Shown in pieces: positions 16,743-25,344 of a DNA stretch of 42,278 nt. The position numbers were made by a program, and so were the translations under genes. The DNA is from Thermoanaerobaculia bacterium. GTDB lineage: Bacteria; Acidobacteriota; Thermoanaerobaculia; Multivoradales; Multivoraceae. The stretch spans positions 1-42,278 of the forward strand of contig JAJEBV010000024.1 of assembly GCA_022822365.1 (NCBI GenBank), in the 5' to 3' direction. Under the pieces are notes generated by a model. It was not told the DNA's origin and did not search any database. It saw only the letters and a list, made by a program, of their open reading frames with translations. The first letter of the stretch is position 1. Each line of letters begins with the position of its first letter.

Positions 16743-18665
16743 GATCGGCGGCATCGGACAGTTGATCCAGGCTGAAACGGCCCGCAGGAGTTCGCCCTCC
16801 TCCACCGTGACCTCGTGATCGGCGCTGATGCAGGCGACCGCCGCCTCCAGAACGCGCTTCTTCACCTGCGGCGCGGCCCGGTCCAGTTCGACCAGAGCCG
16901 CATCGAGCGGGGCGAAACCGCACTCCTCGTGCGTGAGCAAGCGCCGCTCCGGCAGCGACAGGACTCGCCACCCTGCAGCGAACGCCCCTTCGGCAGCTTG
17001 TCGATCCCGATTGCCGACGTAAGCCAGCACTGACAGCAGCACGGCCAGCGAGGACTCCACCGCGCCGGCCGAACGATGCCGCACCCTGGTCGGCCCCGTT
17101 CGCCCGAAGGAGACCTGCATGTCTCGCAACAGGATGCGCTGGAGCGACCACTCGAACAGGTCGATGACATCATCGGCCGCGACGAGCTCGACGAGGTCTT
17201 CCTGGAATCGCTGGTACTGCCACGACGTCAGGGCGCGTAGCGCGGGCAGCGCCAGCTCGACCGCGGGAAGACGCAGTCTCGGGTCGAGTTCCTCGACCAG
17301 CGGAGCCAGACGGACGGTCTCTTCGTAGACGCCGTCGTCCGCCGCCGCCTTGAGGTGGGCCAGCTGCGACTGCCGCGGCCCCGGGTCGCGGTCGAGCAGA
17401 AGCGCATAGACCAGCGCGCGGGCGCCGTAGGGCTCATGGGCCGCCTCGACGACCGGTTCCGGAAGCCGGCCGATGAGCGCCGCGGCATACTCGACGTGCG
17501 CCGGTGTCGGCTGGCCGACCTGGGTGACGGCGTTCTCCAGATCCGCGCCCGCCAATGCGTCGGCTTCAGCCCCCGCGAACCCCGCGACGGCGGGCGCCGT
17601 GGCCGCTTCCAATGCGCCAACGACCTGCGGCGGCAGCTCCGGAAACCCGCCGTCCCAGGACGGATCGATCCGCCTGATCCGCTCGCCCAGCGGCGGATGG
17701 GTCGAGAACATCGCGCTGAAGCCGGAGGTCGCCCGACCGAAGAACATGTGACTGGCCTGCGGGGCGTTCGGGTTCTCCACCTTCGAGCCGGTCACGAAAC
17801 CGCCGATCTTCTTCAAAGCGCCCGCGATGCCGCCAGGATGGCGGGTGAACTGCACGGCCGAGGAGTCGGCCAGGAACTCGCGCTGCCGGCTGACCGCGGC
17901 CTTGATCAGGTTGCCGAAGAAGGTGCCCGCGAAACCGACGACCGCCAGTCCGGCGCCCAGCGCGAGGATCGGCAGCGCACCCTTGCTGTCTCTCGATCGT
18001 CCCCCTCCCGCTCCGCTGTAGAACGACATCCGCAGGATGAAGTAGCCGATCATCCCGATCAGGAAGATCCCGTGCAGCAGGCCCATCAGACGGATGTTGA
18101 GCCGCATGTCGCCGTTCAGGATGTGGCTGAACTCGTGCGCGATCACGCCCTGGAGTTCGTCGCGGTCGAGGGTCGTCGCCGCACCCCGCGTGACGCCGAT
18201 GACCGCGTCCTGCGGCGCGAAGCCGGCGGCGAACGCGTTGATTCCCGCCTCGCCGTCCATGATGTAGACGGGCGGCGTCGAGGTGCCCGAAGCGATCGCC
18301 ATCTCTTCGACCACATTCAGCAGCCTGCGCTCGACCGGGTCCGACGTGCTGCCGTCCACGAGCCGACCGCCCAGTTCCTCGGCGATCACGCGGCCGCCGC
18401 CGCGTAGCTGCGCGATCTTGTACAGGCTGCCGCCGCCGACCACGACGAGAGTGCCGCCCACGGCCAGGAGCAGCAGCCGCGGATCGGCGACGGCGCTCCA
18501 GTCGATCTCGTTCGTCTCCGGATCGCGACCGAGGAAGCCCATCGTGGCGGCCAGCACCAACTCCACCGCCACGACGATCGCCAGCACCGCCATTGCGAAG
18601 AGCAGCACCAGGCGAGCCGTGCCCCGGCGCGCCGCGTCCTGTTGCTGGAAGAAGTCGGTGGCCAT
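16716..18665 (-). CDS. M48 family membrane metalloprotease (HtpX-like) with long C-terminal extension
   Basis: 649 residues. Two N-terminal membrane helices (residues 17-44 and 63-80), then the zinc site HEFSH at 177-181 within GVIAHEFSHILNGDMRLN, a second helical hairpin (LLHGIFLIGMIGYFILRM; ILALGAGLAVVGFAG) and the third ligand region SRQREFLADSSAVQF. This is the M48/HtpX peptidase plan for membrane protein quality control. After about residue 340 comes a roughly 300-residue C-terminal region. Its end, ACISADHEVTVEEGELLRAV, resembles TerB-type tellurite-resistance helical domains. Located 30 bp after LemA, a pairing common in bacteria. Its stop lies inside the 3' end of the ABC permease gene. 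Confidence 0.9.
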   Translation of the reverse strand: MATDFFQQQDAARRGTARLVLLFAMAVLAIVVAVELVLAATMGFLGRDPETNEIDWSAVADPRLLLLAVGGTLVVVGGGSLYKIAQLRGGGRVIAEELGGRLVDGSTSDPVERRLLNVVEEMAIASGTSTPPVYIMDGEAGINAFAAGFAPQDAVIGVTRGAATTLDRDELQGVIAHEFSHILNGDMRLNIRLMGLLHGIFLIGMIGYFILRMSFYSGAGGGRSRDSKGALPILALGAGLAVVGFAGTFFGNLIKAAVSRQREFLADSSAVQFTRHPGGIAGALKKIGGFVTGSKVENPNAPQASHMFFGRATSGFSAMFSTHPPLGERIRRIDPSWDGGFPELPPQVVGALEAATAPAVAGFAGAEADALAGADLENAVTQVGQPTPAHVEYAAALIGRLPEPVVEAAHEPYGARALVYALLLDRDPGPRQSQLAHLKAAADDGVYEETVRLAPLVEELDPRLRLPAVELALPALRALTSWQYQRFQEDLVELVAADDVIDLFEWSLQRILLRDMQVSFGRTGPTRVRHRSAGAVESSLAVLLSVLAYVGNRDRQAAEGAFAAGWRVLSLPERRLLTHEECGFAPLDAALVELDRAAPQVKKRVLEAAVACISADHEVTVEEGELLRAVSAWINCPMPPILGLPDPAQ

Positions 18666-18695
18666 CGCGCCGCCGCCTGAACCGGGAAGTCCGGA

Positions 18696-19304
18696 CTAGT
18701 CGAACGAGATACTCGGCGCCTCGGCGATGGCCTCGCTGTCGAACTCGAGCAGCGTCGCATCCTGGCCGTGGCCGAACATTCCGGCGACCATGACGGCCGG
18801 GAACCTCTGCTTGAAGGTGTTGTACGTGGTCACCGCGTCGTTGAACGCCTGGCGCGCGAAGGCGACCTTGTTCTCGGTCGAGCGCAGTTCCTCGCTGACC
18901 TGCATCATGTTCTGGTTGGCCTTCAGGTCCGGGTAGGCCTCAGCCAGCGCGAAGAGACGGCCCAGCGTGCCGGTGAGGACGCCTTCGGCCGACGCAAGGC
19001 CCTGGATCGCGGCGGCGTCGCCCGGGTTCGCGGCGGCCTGCTCCAGTCCGCCGGCCGCCATGTTCCTGGCCTGGATCACCGCCTCGAGCGTTTCCCGCTC
19101 GTGACTCATGTAGCCCTTCGCCACCTCGACCATGTTCGGGATCAGGTCGTAGCGCCGCTTGAGCTGGACCTCGATCTGCGCGAACGCGTTCTGGTAGCGG
19201 TTCTTCAGCGTGATCAGCTTGTTGAACGTCCCGATCAGCGAGGCGCCGAAGATGACGGCGAGGAGGACCAGACCCGCCAGAATGACGATCGTCAGAATGC
19301 TCAT
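18696..19304 (-). CDS. lemA: LemA family protein
   Basis: 202 residues, normal LemA length. One N-terminal membrane helix (ILTIVILAGLVLLAVIFGA) followed by the family signature YQNAFAQIEVQLKRRYDLIPN, MVEVAKGYMSHERETLEAVIQAR and AYPDLKANQNMMQVSEELRSTENKVAFARQ, all helical. LemA proteins are membrane-anchored with an extracytoplasmic four-helix bundle; their molecular role is not settled, but they are repeatedly encoded next to M48 proteases, as here. Start is 12 bp after the DUF5916 stop and the stop is 30 bp before the protease, so all three genes are probably one operon. Confidence 0.95.
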   Translation of the reverse strand: MSILTIVILAGLVLLAVIFGASLIGTFNKLITLKNRYQNAFAQIEVQLKRRYDLIPNMVEVAKGYMSHERETLEAVIQARNMAAGGLEQAAANPGDAAAIQGLASAEGVLTGTLGRLFALAEAYPDLKANQNMMQVSEELRSTENKVAFARQAFNDAVTTYNTFKQRFPAVMVAGMFGHGQDATLLEFDSEAIAEAPSISFD

Positions 19305-19316
19305 GACGGCATGCTG

Positions 19317-21581
19317 TCACAGGCGGAAGGTGTACTGCGCCTTCACCGCCAGCCTCGAGTCCTGTTGCCGGAAGTCGGTACCCCGTTCGCCGATCTCCTG
19401 TATCCAGCCCTGCCCGAAGATGAAGAAGATGTCGTTGCCCGGCTCGAGGGTCCAGCGCACCCGGCCCTGGAAACCGAGGTTGCCCGAACGGTTGTCGAAC
19501 TGCAGGACGTTCGCGAAGGAGAGTTTGGGCGAGACCGCATAGTTGAACTCGGCCCGGTGGATTCTGGCGACGAAGTCGCCCTGCGGCAGCCGGGCGAAGG
19601 TCTGGTTCGTCTGGAGGCTTATCGTGAGCCGGGGGGGCGCCGAGTACCGGAGGCTCACGCTGTACGTCTCGGCGTCGCCCGACCAGAAGCTGCCGAACGT
19701 CACTCCGACGTTCCCCTGAAACCGCCGCTTCTGCGCCGAACTGAAGAAGATCCGTAGCGGCGTGAAGTCGTACTCGCCCGGCGGCAGGACCACGCCGGGC
19801 GAGATCTCGAACGGCTCGAACAGCCGCTCGTAGGTCGGGTTCACGTCGAACAGGCTGTGCAGCGAGTCGCCCGACTGGAAGTGCCAGTCGACGAGCGTGA
19901 AGTAGAAGTCCCGGCTCTCGACCAGGCCGTTGTCGAGCCTCTTGAACTCCGTGTAGAAGACGTCGTGGTACATCTGCTGGATGCCCAACCACTGGTTCCT
20001 GGGCCGCGGGTTGAAGCTGGCGCCGAGCCGCAGCATGCTCACGTTGCGGCGCTGAACGAATCCGAGCGCGGGGTCGAAGTCCTCCTGGATCTCGCGCCAC
20101 TGCACCTGGGCGTCGTACCGGTCGTTCGGAAACGCGGCCGCGAAGCCGAACGAGGCATCGTTATCCGAGACGCCCTCGTTCTCGCTCTGGAGTCCCCAGG
20201 CATTGAAGACGAAGTTCCGGCCGCTGCCCAGGATGTCGGAGGTGGCCAGGCGGAGGTCCACGCCCATCGTGGTGGCGTCCGTCGCGAGGGCCTGGTTGCC
20301 GCTGGTAACGAGCGCGCCCACGTAGGACTGCTGCCAGAAGTTCTGCCGGACCCGCCCGACGAACAGGCTCTGGTCGTCGACGACCGAGGTGTCCCGCGAG
20401 CCGACGTTGAGCACGCCGACTTCGGTCCGTCCCACCCTGCCGGTCAGCTTGACGCCGTAGTCGAGCGGCACCTCCTGTCCTCGCAGGAGTCCGATCCGCC
20501 GGCTGAAGAAGGGGAAGATCTCCGCTCCCGTACTCGGGATGCCCCCCGGCTGGCCGACCCCGGTGGTGGCGAAGTTGAAGACGCCGGCATCCTGCAGGAA
20601 GAAGGACCGCTTCTCCGGAAAGAAGATCGAGAAGCGCGTCAGGTTGATCTGGCGCGCGTCGACTTCGGTCTCGCCGAAGTCCGTGTTGAAGGTGGCCGTC
20701 AGCTTGAGGTTGGGCGTCACGTTGTAGAACAGATCGAGCCCGGGCTTTCCGCGCAGGCTGTCGTCGCCGGTACCGGCGCTGTAGTCCCAGCGTCCCGCGA
20801 CGAACGGCCGGATGTCCAGGCTGAGGCCCTGCTCCAGACCTCCGAGGCCCGTGATTTCGCCCGCCTCCGAGACCTGGAAGAACTGCGCGTCGAAGCGGGC
20901 GCCCGCCCAGCGAGCCTCCTCGAACTTCCGCCGAATGCTCCGGCTGATGTTGAAACCCCAGACCGTGCCGTCCGGCGGGAAGTTCAGGCTCTTGAAGGGG
21001 ATGGCGAACTCCGCGCTCCAGCCCTGGTCCGAGCGCGCCGTCGCAACGTTCCAGATGGCGTCCCAGTCTTCGTTCGTCTCGCCGTTCGCGAACACGAGGC
21101 CATCGACCAGGGCGCCGTTCGGGTTCGTCGCGAAGTAGAAGGCGTTGCTCTGATCGCGGAACGTATCGAGCAGCAGTTCGACGTAGTCGTCGGGCCTGAG
21201 GGCTGCATCGCGCGCCATCTGCGACGCGAGGATTCCGTCCGGCTCGGAGTCATGGCACATCACGCCGATGTAGAGGTTGTCGGCGTCGCGCAGCAGGGTG
21301 ACCTCCGTGCGCTCGCTCGGCGCGATGCCTGCCGTCGGGATGCGTTGGATCAAGCTGCCGATCTGCGGCGACGATTGCCACGCCGGTTCGTCCAGGACGC
21401 CGTCGACGAGGATCGGCTCCGACACGGTCGTGACTGCGGCCGTCCGGGTCGACCTGCCCGGCTCGTCCTGGCGGACAGCGGCGCCTGACTGCGCCGCGGC
21501 TACGAGAGCCGACAAGGCGCAGAGTGGCAACAGCGACAGCACAGCCCGAAGCCTGCCCGAGTCGCTCGCTGTCGGATTCAA
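19317..21581 (-). CDS. DUF5916 outer-membrane protein with CBM9-like N-terminal domain
   Basis: 754 residues. An N-terminal signal peptide (LSLLPLCALSALVAAAQSG) is followed at about 50-235 by a CBM9-like domain: PILVDGVLDEPAWQ, TEVTLLRDADNLYIGVMCHD, DDYVELLLDTFRD and FYFATNPNGA. From about 235 to the end there are alternating amphipathic strands (FFPEKRSFFLQDAG is the DUF5916 hallmark), ending in QYTFRL with a C-terminal aromatic typical of beta-barrels. These proteins are thought to be outer-membrane barrels binding carbohydrate or other ligands. The start given is TTG at 21581. A GTG 39 bp downstream would also keep the signal sequence, so the start is uncertain. First gene of the DUF5916-LemA-M48 run. 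Confidence 0.88.
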   Translation of the reverse strand: MNPTASDSGRLRAVLSLLPLCALSALVAAAQSGAAVRQDEPGRSTRTAAVTTVSEPILVDGVLDEPAWQSSPQIGSLIQRIPTAGIAPSERTEVTLLRDADNLYIGVMCHDSEPDGILASQMARDAALRPDDYVELLLDTFRDQSNAFYFATNPNGALVDGLVFANGETNEDWDAIWNVATARSDQGWSAEFAIPFKSLNFPPDGTVWGFNISRSIRRKFEEARWAGARFDAQFFQVSEAGEITGLGGLEQGLSLDIRPFVAGRWDYSAGTGDDSLRGKPGLDLFYNVTPNLKLTATFNTDFGETEVDARQINLTRFSIFFPEKRSFFLQDAGVFNFATTGVGQPGGIPSTGAEIFPFFSRRIGLLRGQEVPLDYGVKLTGRVGRTEVGVLNVGSRDTSVVDDQSLFVGRVRQNFWQQSYVGALVTSGNQALATDATTMGVDLRLATSDILGSGRNFVFNAWGLQSENEGVSDNDASFGFAAAFPNDRYDAQVQWREIQEDFDPALGFVQRRNVSMLRLGASFNPRPRNQWLGIQQMYHDVFYTEFKRLDNGLVESRDFYFTLVDWHFQSGDSLHSLFDVNPTYERLFEPFEISPGVVLPPGEYDFTPLRIFFSSAQKRRFQGNVGVTFGSFWSGDAETYSVSLRYSAPPRLTISLQTNQTFARLPQGDFVARIHRAEFNYAVSPKLSFANVLQFDNRSGNLGFQGRVRWTLEPGNDIFFIFGQGWIQEIGERGTDFRQQDSRLAVKAQYTFRL

Positions 21582-21721
21582 CCTGCTGACCGTTCTGACT
21601 ACTTGAAGCCGCCCGGGTAGAAGCCTGGCGCTACGGTGAACTCCCGCGGCACCGCATTTCCTCTCATGGTGCAGGCAGGCTAGCAGCCGTACGTGTTCGG
21701 GACTGGCCGTAGTGTCTGCCC

Positions 21722-22126
21722 CTAAGGGCGCCAGATTCTCAGCGGCACATGAACGGCCGCGTGACGGAAGTCCCGGTCGGTACTCAACAAGACCAACTCG
21801 TGTCGAATCGCCAGTTGAGCCAGGAGTGCATCGATCGTTCCGAGTTGCACGCCGCCCTGCCGGCAGCGATTACGAACCTCGGCTGCCTCGATGTGGTCGT
21901 CGCGGTCGGGTGTGATCGTTGGCAGCGCAGCGAAGCGACGCAGGATCGCGCTGCGCTGGCGAGGGCCCCGAAACCCCTGCAGTAGCTCCTGCAGGACGAG
22001 CCCCGTCGTGTAAATCGCCTCTCGCGCGAAGAGCGCTTCGCGCAGCCGCGACACCTCTCTCTCCCTTCCAGGCTCACTTCGACGCAAAGCCAGCGACCAG
22101 ACGCTCGTATCCACCAGGAAGTTCAT
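21722..22126 (-). CDS. vapC: VapC-like PIN-domain toxin (copy 1)
   Basis: 134 residues, a complete PIN ribonuclease. The four acidic residues of the active site are visible: Asp6 (FLVDTSVW), Glu47 (LVLQELLQG), Asp99 (TIDALLAQLA) and Asp117 (LLSTDRDF). As in VapBC pairs, it is expected to cleave RNA when free of its antitoxin, which is encoded 18 bp upstream. It differs from copy 2 at 24697 by 13 substitutions over 133 aligned residues plus one extra C-terminal Pro. All four catalytic acids are kept in both, so both are probably active. Part of a 680-bp direct repeat. Confidence 0.92.
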   Translation of the reverse strand: MNFLVDTSVWSLALRRSEPGREREVSRLREALFAREAIYTTGLVLQELLQGFRGPRQRSAILRRFAALPTITPDRDDHIEAAEVRNRCRQGGVQLGTIDALLAQLAIRHELVLLSTDRDFRHAAVHVPLRIWRP

Positions 22127-22144
22127 GCGCCGCCAACTTCGGTG

Positions 22145-22372
22145 TCAGCCCTGGTCGACCCCAGGCGACCTCTGCGTTCTCGATCGCTCCCGCTTGTAGT
22201 CGTAGGTTTCGTCCCACTCCAGGGTTCCGAACAGATCGAGAATGCCAGCCTGCTCTCTCCGCGCGAGGAACTCCCGAAGCGCCACGGTCACGGCAGCCGT
22301 CTTCGTCTTCTCGCCGCTCACTTCGAGGGCTCTTTCCAGGAGTTCGGGGTCGATCGCGAGGTTGGTCGCCAT
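22145..22372 (-). CDS. vapB: VapB-family antitoxin (copy 1)
   Basis: 75 residues from ATG 22372. The N-terminal MATNLAIDPELLERALEVSG followed by KTKTAAVTVALREFLARRE is the ribbon-helix-helix-like pattern of VapB antitoxins. The C-terminal part (LEWDETYDYKRERSR) is the likely toxin-wrapping tail. An in-frame TTG at 22402 could extend it by 10 residues, but these are not family-like. Immediately upstream of the ATG is the palindrome GTGCGAGTATCCGCAC, a probable autoregulatory operator. Only 4 of 75 residues differ from copy 2, fewer in proportion than for the toxin. Confidence 0.88.
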   Translation of the reverse strand: MATNLAIDPELLERALEVSGEKTKTAAVTVALREFLARREQAGILDLFGTLEWDETYDYKRERSRTQRSPGVDQG

Positions 22373-22388
22373 GTGCGGATACTCGCAC
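22373..22388. promoter_or_regulatory. Candidate VapB/VapBC operator, copy 1
   Basis: GTGCGGATACTCGCAC: perfect 5-bp outer arms GTGCG/CGCAC plus central TA, 12 of 16 positions symmetric. It touches the vapB ATG directly and no Shine-Dalgarno is seen, so bound antitoxin or an RNA hairpin here would also cover the start. Identical in copy 2. Confidence 0.5.
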
Positions 22389-22572
22389 AATGAGACGCAC
22401 AAGACAAGCGGGAACCAGTCTGACGTCTAGAGCCCGGGTCGCTGAGTCCAGCCGGATGACAGAGCACGCCGACGTCTGCACCCCTCTTCATTGCCCCGCG
22501 CAAGATGGGTCCAGTTGCCCCGACGCGCACCACAGAATGAGAGAATCCCGACCAATCCGTACCGGAGAACCA

Positions 22573-24126
22573 ATGAGCTGGCAAGACGACGTCAAAGAGA
22601 TCGAACGGCAACGCCGCATGGCCGAGCAGATGGGCGGCGCCGACAGCGTGGCGTTCCAGCACGGCCGCGGCAAGCTGACGGTGCGCGAACGCATCGATCT
22701 GCTCGCGGCTCCAGGGACCTTCCACGAGATCGGGGCGCTAGCCGGCACGGCGACCTGGGAGGACGGTTCGGTCGCGGCGCTCAAGCCGTCCAACATGGTG
22801 GTCGGCACGGTGCAGGTCGACGGCCGCAAGGTCGCCTTCTCGGGCGGCGACTTCACGATCCGCGGCGGCGCCTCGGACGCGAACATCGGGAACAAGAGCC
22901 GCTTCACGGAACAGTTCGCGCTGCGGAGCCGGCTGCCCTTCGTCCGGCTTCTAGATGCCACCGGCGGCAGCGTCAAGACCTTCGAGCAGATCGGCAGGAC
23001 GTACCTGCCCGGAGGCGCCGGGACCGACGTCTCGAGCCATCTCCTGCAGACCGTGCCGGTGGTCTCCGCGGTGCTGGGCTCGGTCGCCGGTCTGCCGGCC
23101 GTGCAGGCCTGCCTCTGTCACTTCAGCGTGATGGTCGAGGGCACGAGCCAGGTGTTCGTCGCCGGCCCGAAGGTGGTCGAGCAGGCGACCGGCCAGCGCA
23201 TCACCAAGGAAGAGCTGGGCGATGAGCGCACTCAGGTGAAGAACGGCGTGGTGATGAACCTGGCCGAGGACGAGGCCGACGCGATCGCGCAGGTGCGGCG
23301 GTTCCTCTCGTACCTGCCGGCGAGCGTCTGGGAGGCCCCGCCCGAGCAGACACCCAACGACGATCCGGACCGGCGCGCCGAATCGCTGCTGTCCGTCGTG
23401 CCGCAAGACCGGCGCCGGACGTACGATCCGCACGCGATCATCGAGGCCGTCGTCGACGAGGGCAGTTTCTTCGAGATCGGCCCGCACTACGGCCAGGCCC
23501 GCGTCACCGGCCTCGCCCGCGTCGACGGCATTCCCTGCGGGGTGATGAGCAACGACCCGCGCTTCAACGGCGGCTCGATGGACATCGCGGCCGGCGAGAA
23601 GATGCTCCGTCTCCTGGAACTCTGCGAGACGTTTCACCTGCCGCTCGTCTACTTCGCCGACGAGCCCGGGTTCTCGGTCGGTCCCGCGCAGGAGCGTCTG
23701 GGCATCGTGAGGGCCGGCGCCCGGGTCGTGACGGCGCTCAACACGAGCCGAACGCCGTACGTCTGCTTCGTCGTCCGCCAGCTCTACGGCGTCGCCGGCG
23801 GCCTCCACTGGCGCGGCCAGGGCTTCTACCGGCGCTACGCCTGGCCCTCGGCGCACGGCGGCTCGATGCACATCCAGGGCGGCACCGCGATCGCGTACAA
23901 GCGCGAGATCGAGGCAGCCGAGGATCCGGAGGCGAAGCGCGCCGAGATCGAGGCTCGTCTCTTCGCCATTTCCTCGCCCTTCCGCAACGCCCACGCCTTC
24001 GGCGTCGAGGAGATTATCGACCCGCGGGACACGCGGCCATTGCTGGTGGACTTCATGCGCGACGCGCGCCGGGTCGTGGCCGCGGAACTGATCGGACCGG
24101 CTAAGGGGCCGAGCTACCGGCCGTAG
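22573..24126 (+). CDS. Acyl-CoA carboxylase carboxyltransferase (beta) subunit
   Basis: 517 residues from ATG 22573 (MSWQDDVKEIERQRRMAEQ), the usual start of propionyl/methylcrotonyl/geranyl-CoA carboxylase carboxyltransferases. Motifs: GRGKLTVRERIDLL, FSGGDFTIRGGASDANIGNK, RLPFVRLLDATGGSVKTFEQ, then a C-terminal crotonase-fold half with NGGSMDIAAGEKMLRLLELCETFHLPLVYFAD, AHGGSMHIQGG and the final EEIIDPRDTRPLLVDFM. The enzyme moves a carboxyl group from biotin to an acyl-CoA. No biotin carboxylase or biotin-carrier gene is in the window, so the partner must lie elsewhere. Open frame upstream to 21919 runs through vapBC and is spurious. The gene is enclosed by the two vapBC repeats. Confidence 0.92.
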   Translation: MSWQDDVKEIERQRRMAEQMGGADSVAFQHGRGKLTVRERIDLLAAPGTFHEIGALAGTATWEDGSVAALKPSNMVVGTVQVDGRKVAFSGGDFTIRGGASDANIGNKSRFTEQFALRSRLPFVRLLDATGGSVKTFEQIGRTYLPGGAGTDVSSHLLQTVPVVSAVLGSVAGLPAVQACLCHFSVMVEGTSQVFVAGPKVVEQATGQRITKEELGDERTQVKNGVVMNLAEDEADAIAQVRRFLSYLPASVWEAPPEQTPNDDPDRRAESLLSVVPQDRRRTYDPHAIIEAVVDEGSFFEIGPHYGQARVTGLARVDGIPCGVMSNDPRFNGGSMDIAAGEKMLRLLELCETFHLPLVYFADEPGFSVGPAQERLGIVRAGARVVTALNTSRTPYVCFVVRQLYGVAGGLHWRGQGFYRRYAWPSAHGGSMHIQGGTAIAYKREIEAAEDPEAKRAEIEARLFAISSPFRNAHAFGVEEIIDPRDTRPLLVDFMRDARRVVAAELIGPAKGPSYRP

Positions 24127-24178
24127 CCGGCCGACCCGGCGGTGTAGAGCAGGTCCGCCGCGGCGTCCTGAACCCAAG

Positions 24179-24700
24179 ATGAGAAAGGTCCTGGTCATCG
24201 GCAGCGGCGGCGCCGGCAAGACCGCCCTGGCGCTTCAGGTCGGCGAGATCACCGGCCTGCCGGTCGTCCACCTCGACCGGCTCTACTGGGAGCCCGGCTG
24301 GACGGTGCCCGATCGGGATGTCTGGCACCAGCGCCTGCAGGACGCGATGTCAAGAGACGAGTGGATTCTCGACGGCAACTACAGCGCCACGATCGACACC
24401 AGGCTCGCTGAAGCCGACACGGTCCTGTTCCTGGACTTCTCGCCCTTGATCTGCATCTGGCGAGTCATCAAGCGCTACTTGAGACATCGCGGGTCGAGCC
24501 GCCCCGACATGGCACCCGGATGCGAGGAAAGACTGACGCTCGGCTTCCTCCACTGGATCTGGACCTTCAGATCCCGCAGGCGCGACGGCTTGAGGCGGAT
24601 GATCAGGAAGCACTCGCGGAAGGCCGACGTCATCGTCCTGCGGAGCCAGAAGGAGTGTGACCGCTACGTCGAGGAACTCGTGGCGAAGAGACCCGGCTAA
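24179..24700 (+). CDS. P-loop NTPase, adenylate-kinase-like (FlaR/'topology modulation' type)
   Basis: 173 residues. N-terminal VLVIGSGGAGKTALALQVGEITGLPVVHLDRLYW is a Walker A (GSGGAGKT, residues 8-15) followed by the HLDRLYWEPGW segment typical of small P-loop kinases annotated as 'DNA topology modulation protein FlaR' or adenylate kinase. EWILDGNYSATIDTRLAEADTVLFLDF gives the Walker-B-like strand, followed by an Arg-rich lid region. Target unknown. It lies 52 bp after the carboxylase. Its TAA stop abuts the second vapBC repeat exactly and shares bases with the toxin's TAG on the other strand. Confidence 0.85.
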   Translation: MRKVLVIGSGGAGKTALALQVGEITGLPVVHLDRLYWEPGWTVPDRDVWHQRLQDAMSRDEWILDGNYSATIDTRLAEADTVLFLDFSPLICIWRVIKRYLRHRGSSRPDMAPGCEERLTLGFLHWIWTFRSRRRDGLRRMIRKHSRKADVIVLRSQKECDRYVEELVAKRPG

Positions 24701-25098
24701 CGCCACACCTTCAGCGGCACATGCGCGGCCGCGTGACGGAAGTCCTGGTCCGTACTCAACAAGACCAACTCGTGTCGAATCGCGAGTTGAGCCAGGAGTG
24801 CATCGATCGTTCCGAGCTGCACGCCGTTCCGCCGGCAGCGATTGCGTACTTCGGCTGCCTCGATGTGGTCGTTGCGGTCTGGCGTGATCGTTGGTAGCGC
24901 AGAAAAACGACGCAGGATCGCGTCGCGCTGACGAGGACCCCGGAAACCCTGTAGTAGCTCCTGAAGGACGAGCCCCGTGGTGCAAACGGACTCTCGCGCA
25001 AAGAGCGCTTCGCGCAGCCGCGACACCTCTCTCTCTGCTCCAGGTTCACTTCGACGCAAAGCCAGCGACCAGACGCTCGTATCCACCAGGAAGTTCAT
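24697..25098 (-). CDS. vapC: VapC-like PIN-domain toxin (copy 2)
   Basis: 133 residues; Asp6, Glu47, Asp99 and Asp117 of the PIN active site are all present, so it is probably functional. Differs from copy 1 mainly around residues 37-39 (SVC for AIY), 90-91 (RN for QG) and the C-terminus. The homologous DNA ends at 24701. The toxin's last codon is followed by a TAG read from the complement of the kinase gene's CTAA, so this copy uses a stop codon donated by the neighbour and lacks the final Pro. Confidence 0.92.
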   Translation of the reverse strand: MNFLVDTSVWSLALRRSEPGAEREVSRLREALFARESVCTTGLVLQELLQGFRGPRQRDAILRRFSALPTITPDRNDHIEAAEVRNRCRRNGVQLGTIDALLAQLAIRHELVLLSTDQDFRHAAAHVPLKVWR

Positions 25099-25116
25099 GC
25101 GCCAGCAGCTTCGGCG

Positions 25117-25344
25117 TCAGCCTTGGTCGACTCCAGGCGACCTCAGCGTTCTTGATCGCTCCTGCTTGTAGTCGTAGGTTGCGTCCCACTCCAGGGTTCC
25201 GAACAGCTCGAGAATGCCGGCTTGCTCCCTCCGCGCGAGGAACTCCCGGAGCGCCACGGTCACGGCAGCCGTCTTCGTCTTCTCGCCGCTCACTTCGAGG
25301 GCTCTTTCCAGGAGTTCGGGGTCGATCGCGAGGTTCGTCGCCAT
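25117..25344 (-). CDS. vapB: VapB-family antitoxin (copy 2)
   Basis: 75 residues, identical to copy 1 except at four places in the C-terminal half (LELF for LDLF, WDATY for WDETY, KQERS for KRERS, TLRS for TQRS). The DNA-binding N-terminal half is identical, so both antitoxins should bind the same operator. Differences lie in the predicted toxin-contact tail, as expected if each tail follows its own toxin. The gene lies 57 bp downstream of the CoA-transferase stop on the same strand. Confidence 0.88.
   Translation of the reverse strand: MATNLAIDPELLERALEVSGEKTKTAAVTVALREFLARREQAGILELFGTLEWDATYDYKQERSRTLRSPGVDQG

Larger units (their letters stand above)
21729..22408. repeat. 680-bp direct repeat carrying vapBC, copy 1
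   Basis: Aligns without any gap to 24701-25380 (constant offset 2972). It covers both TA genes, the 16-bp palindrome and about 20 bp beyond it, ending at AAGACAAG; outside, the two loci differ at once. Substitutions are scattered, mostly in the toxin end. Same orientation in both copies. Confidence 0.93.

Noticed and set aside
21919..22572. Upstream extension of the carboxyltransferase frame through vapBC
   Set aside because: It runs antisense through the toxin-antitoxin repeat and is Arg/Ser/Pro-rich; the family N-terminus starts at 22573.
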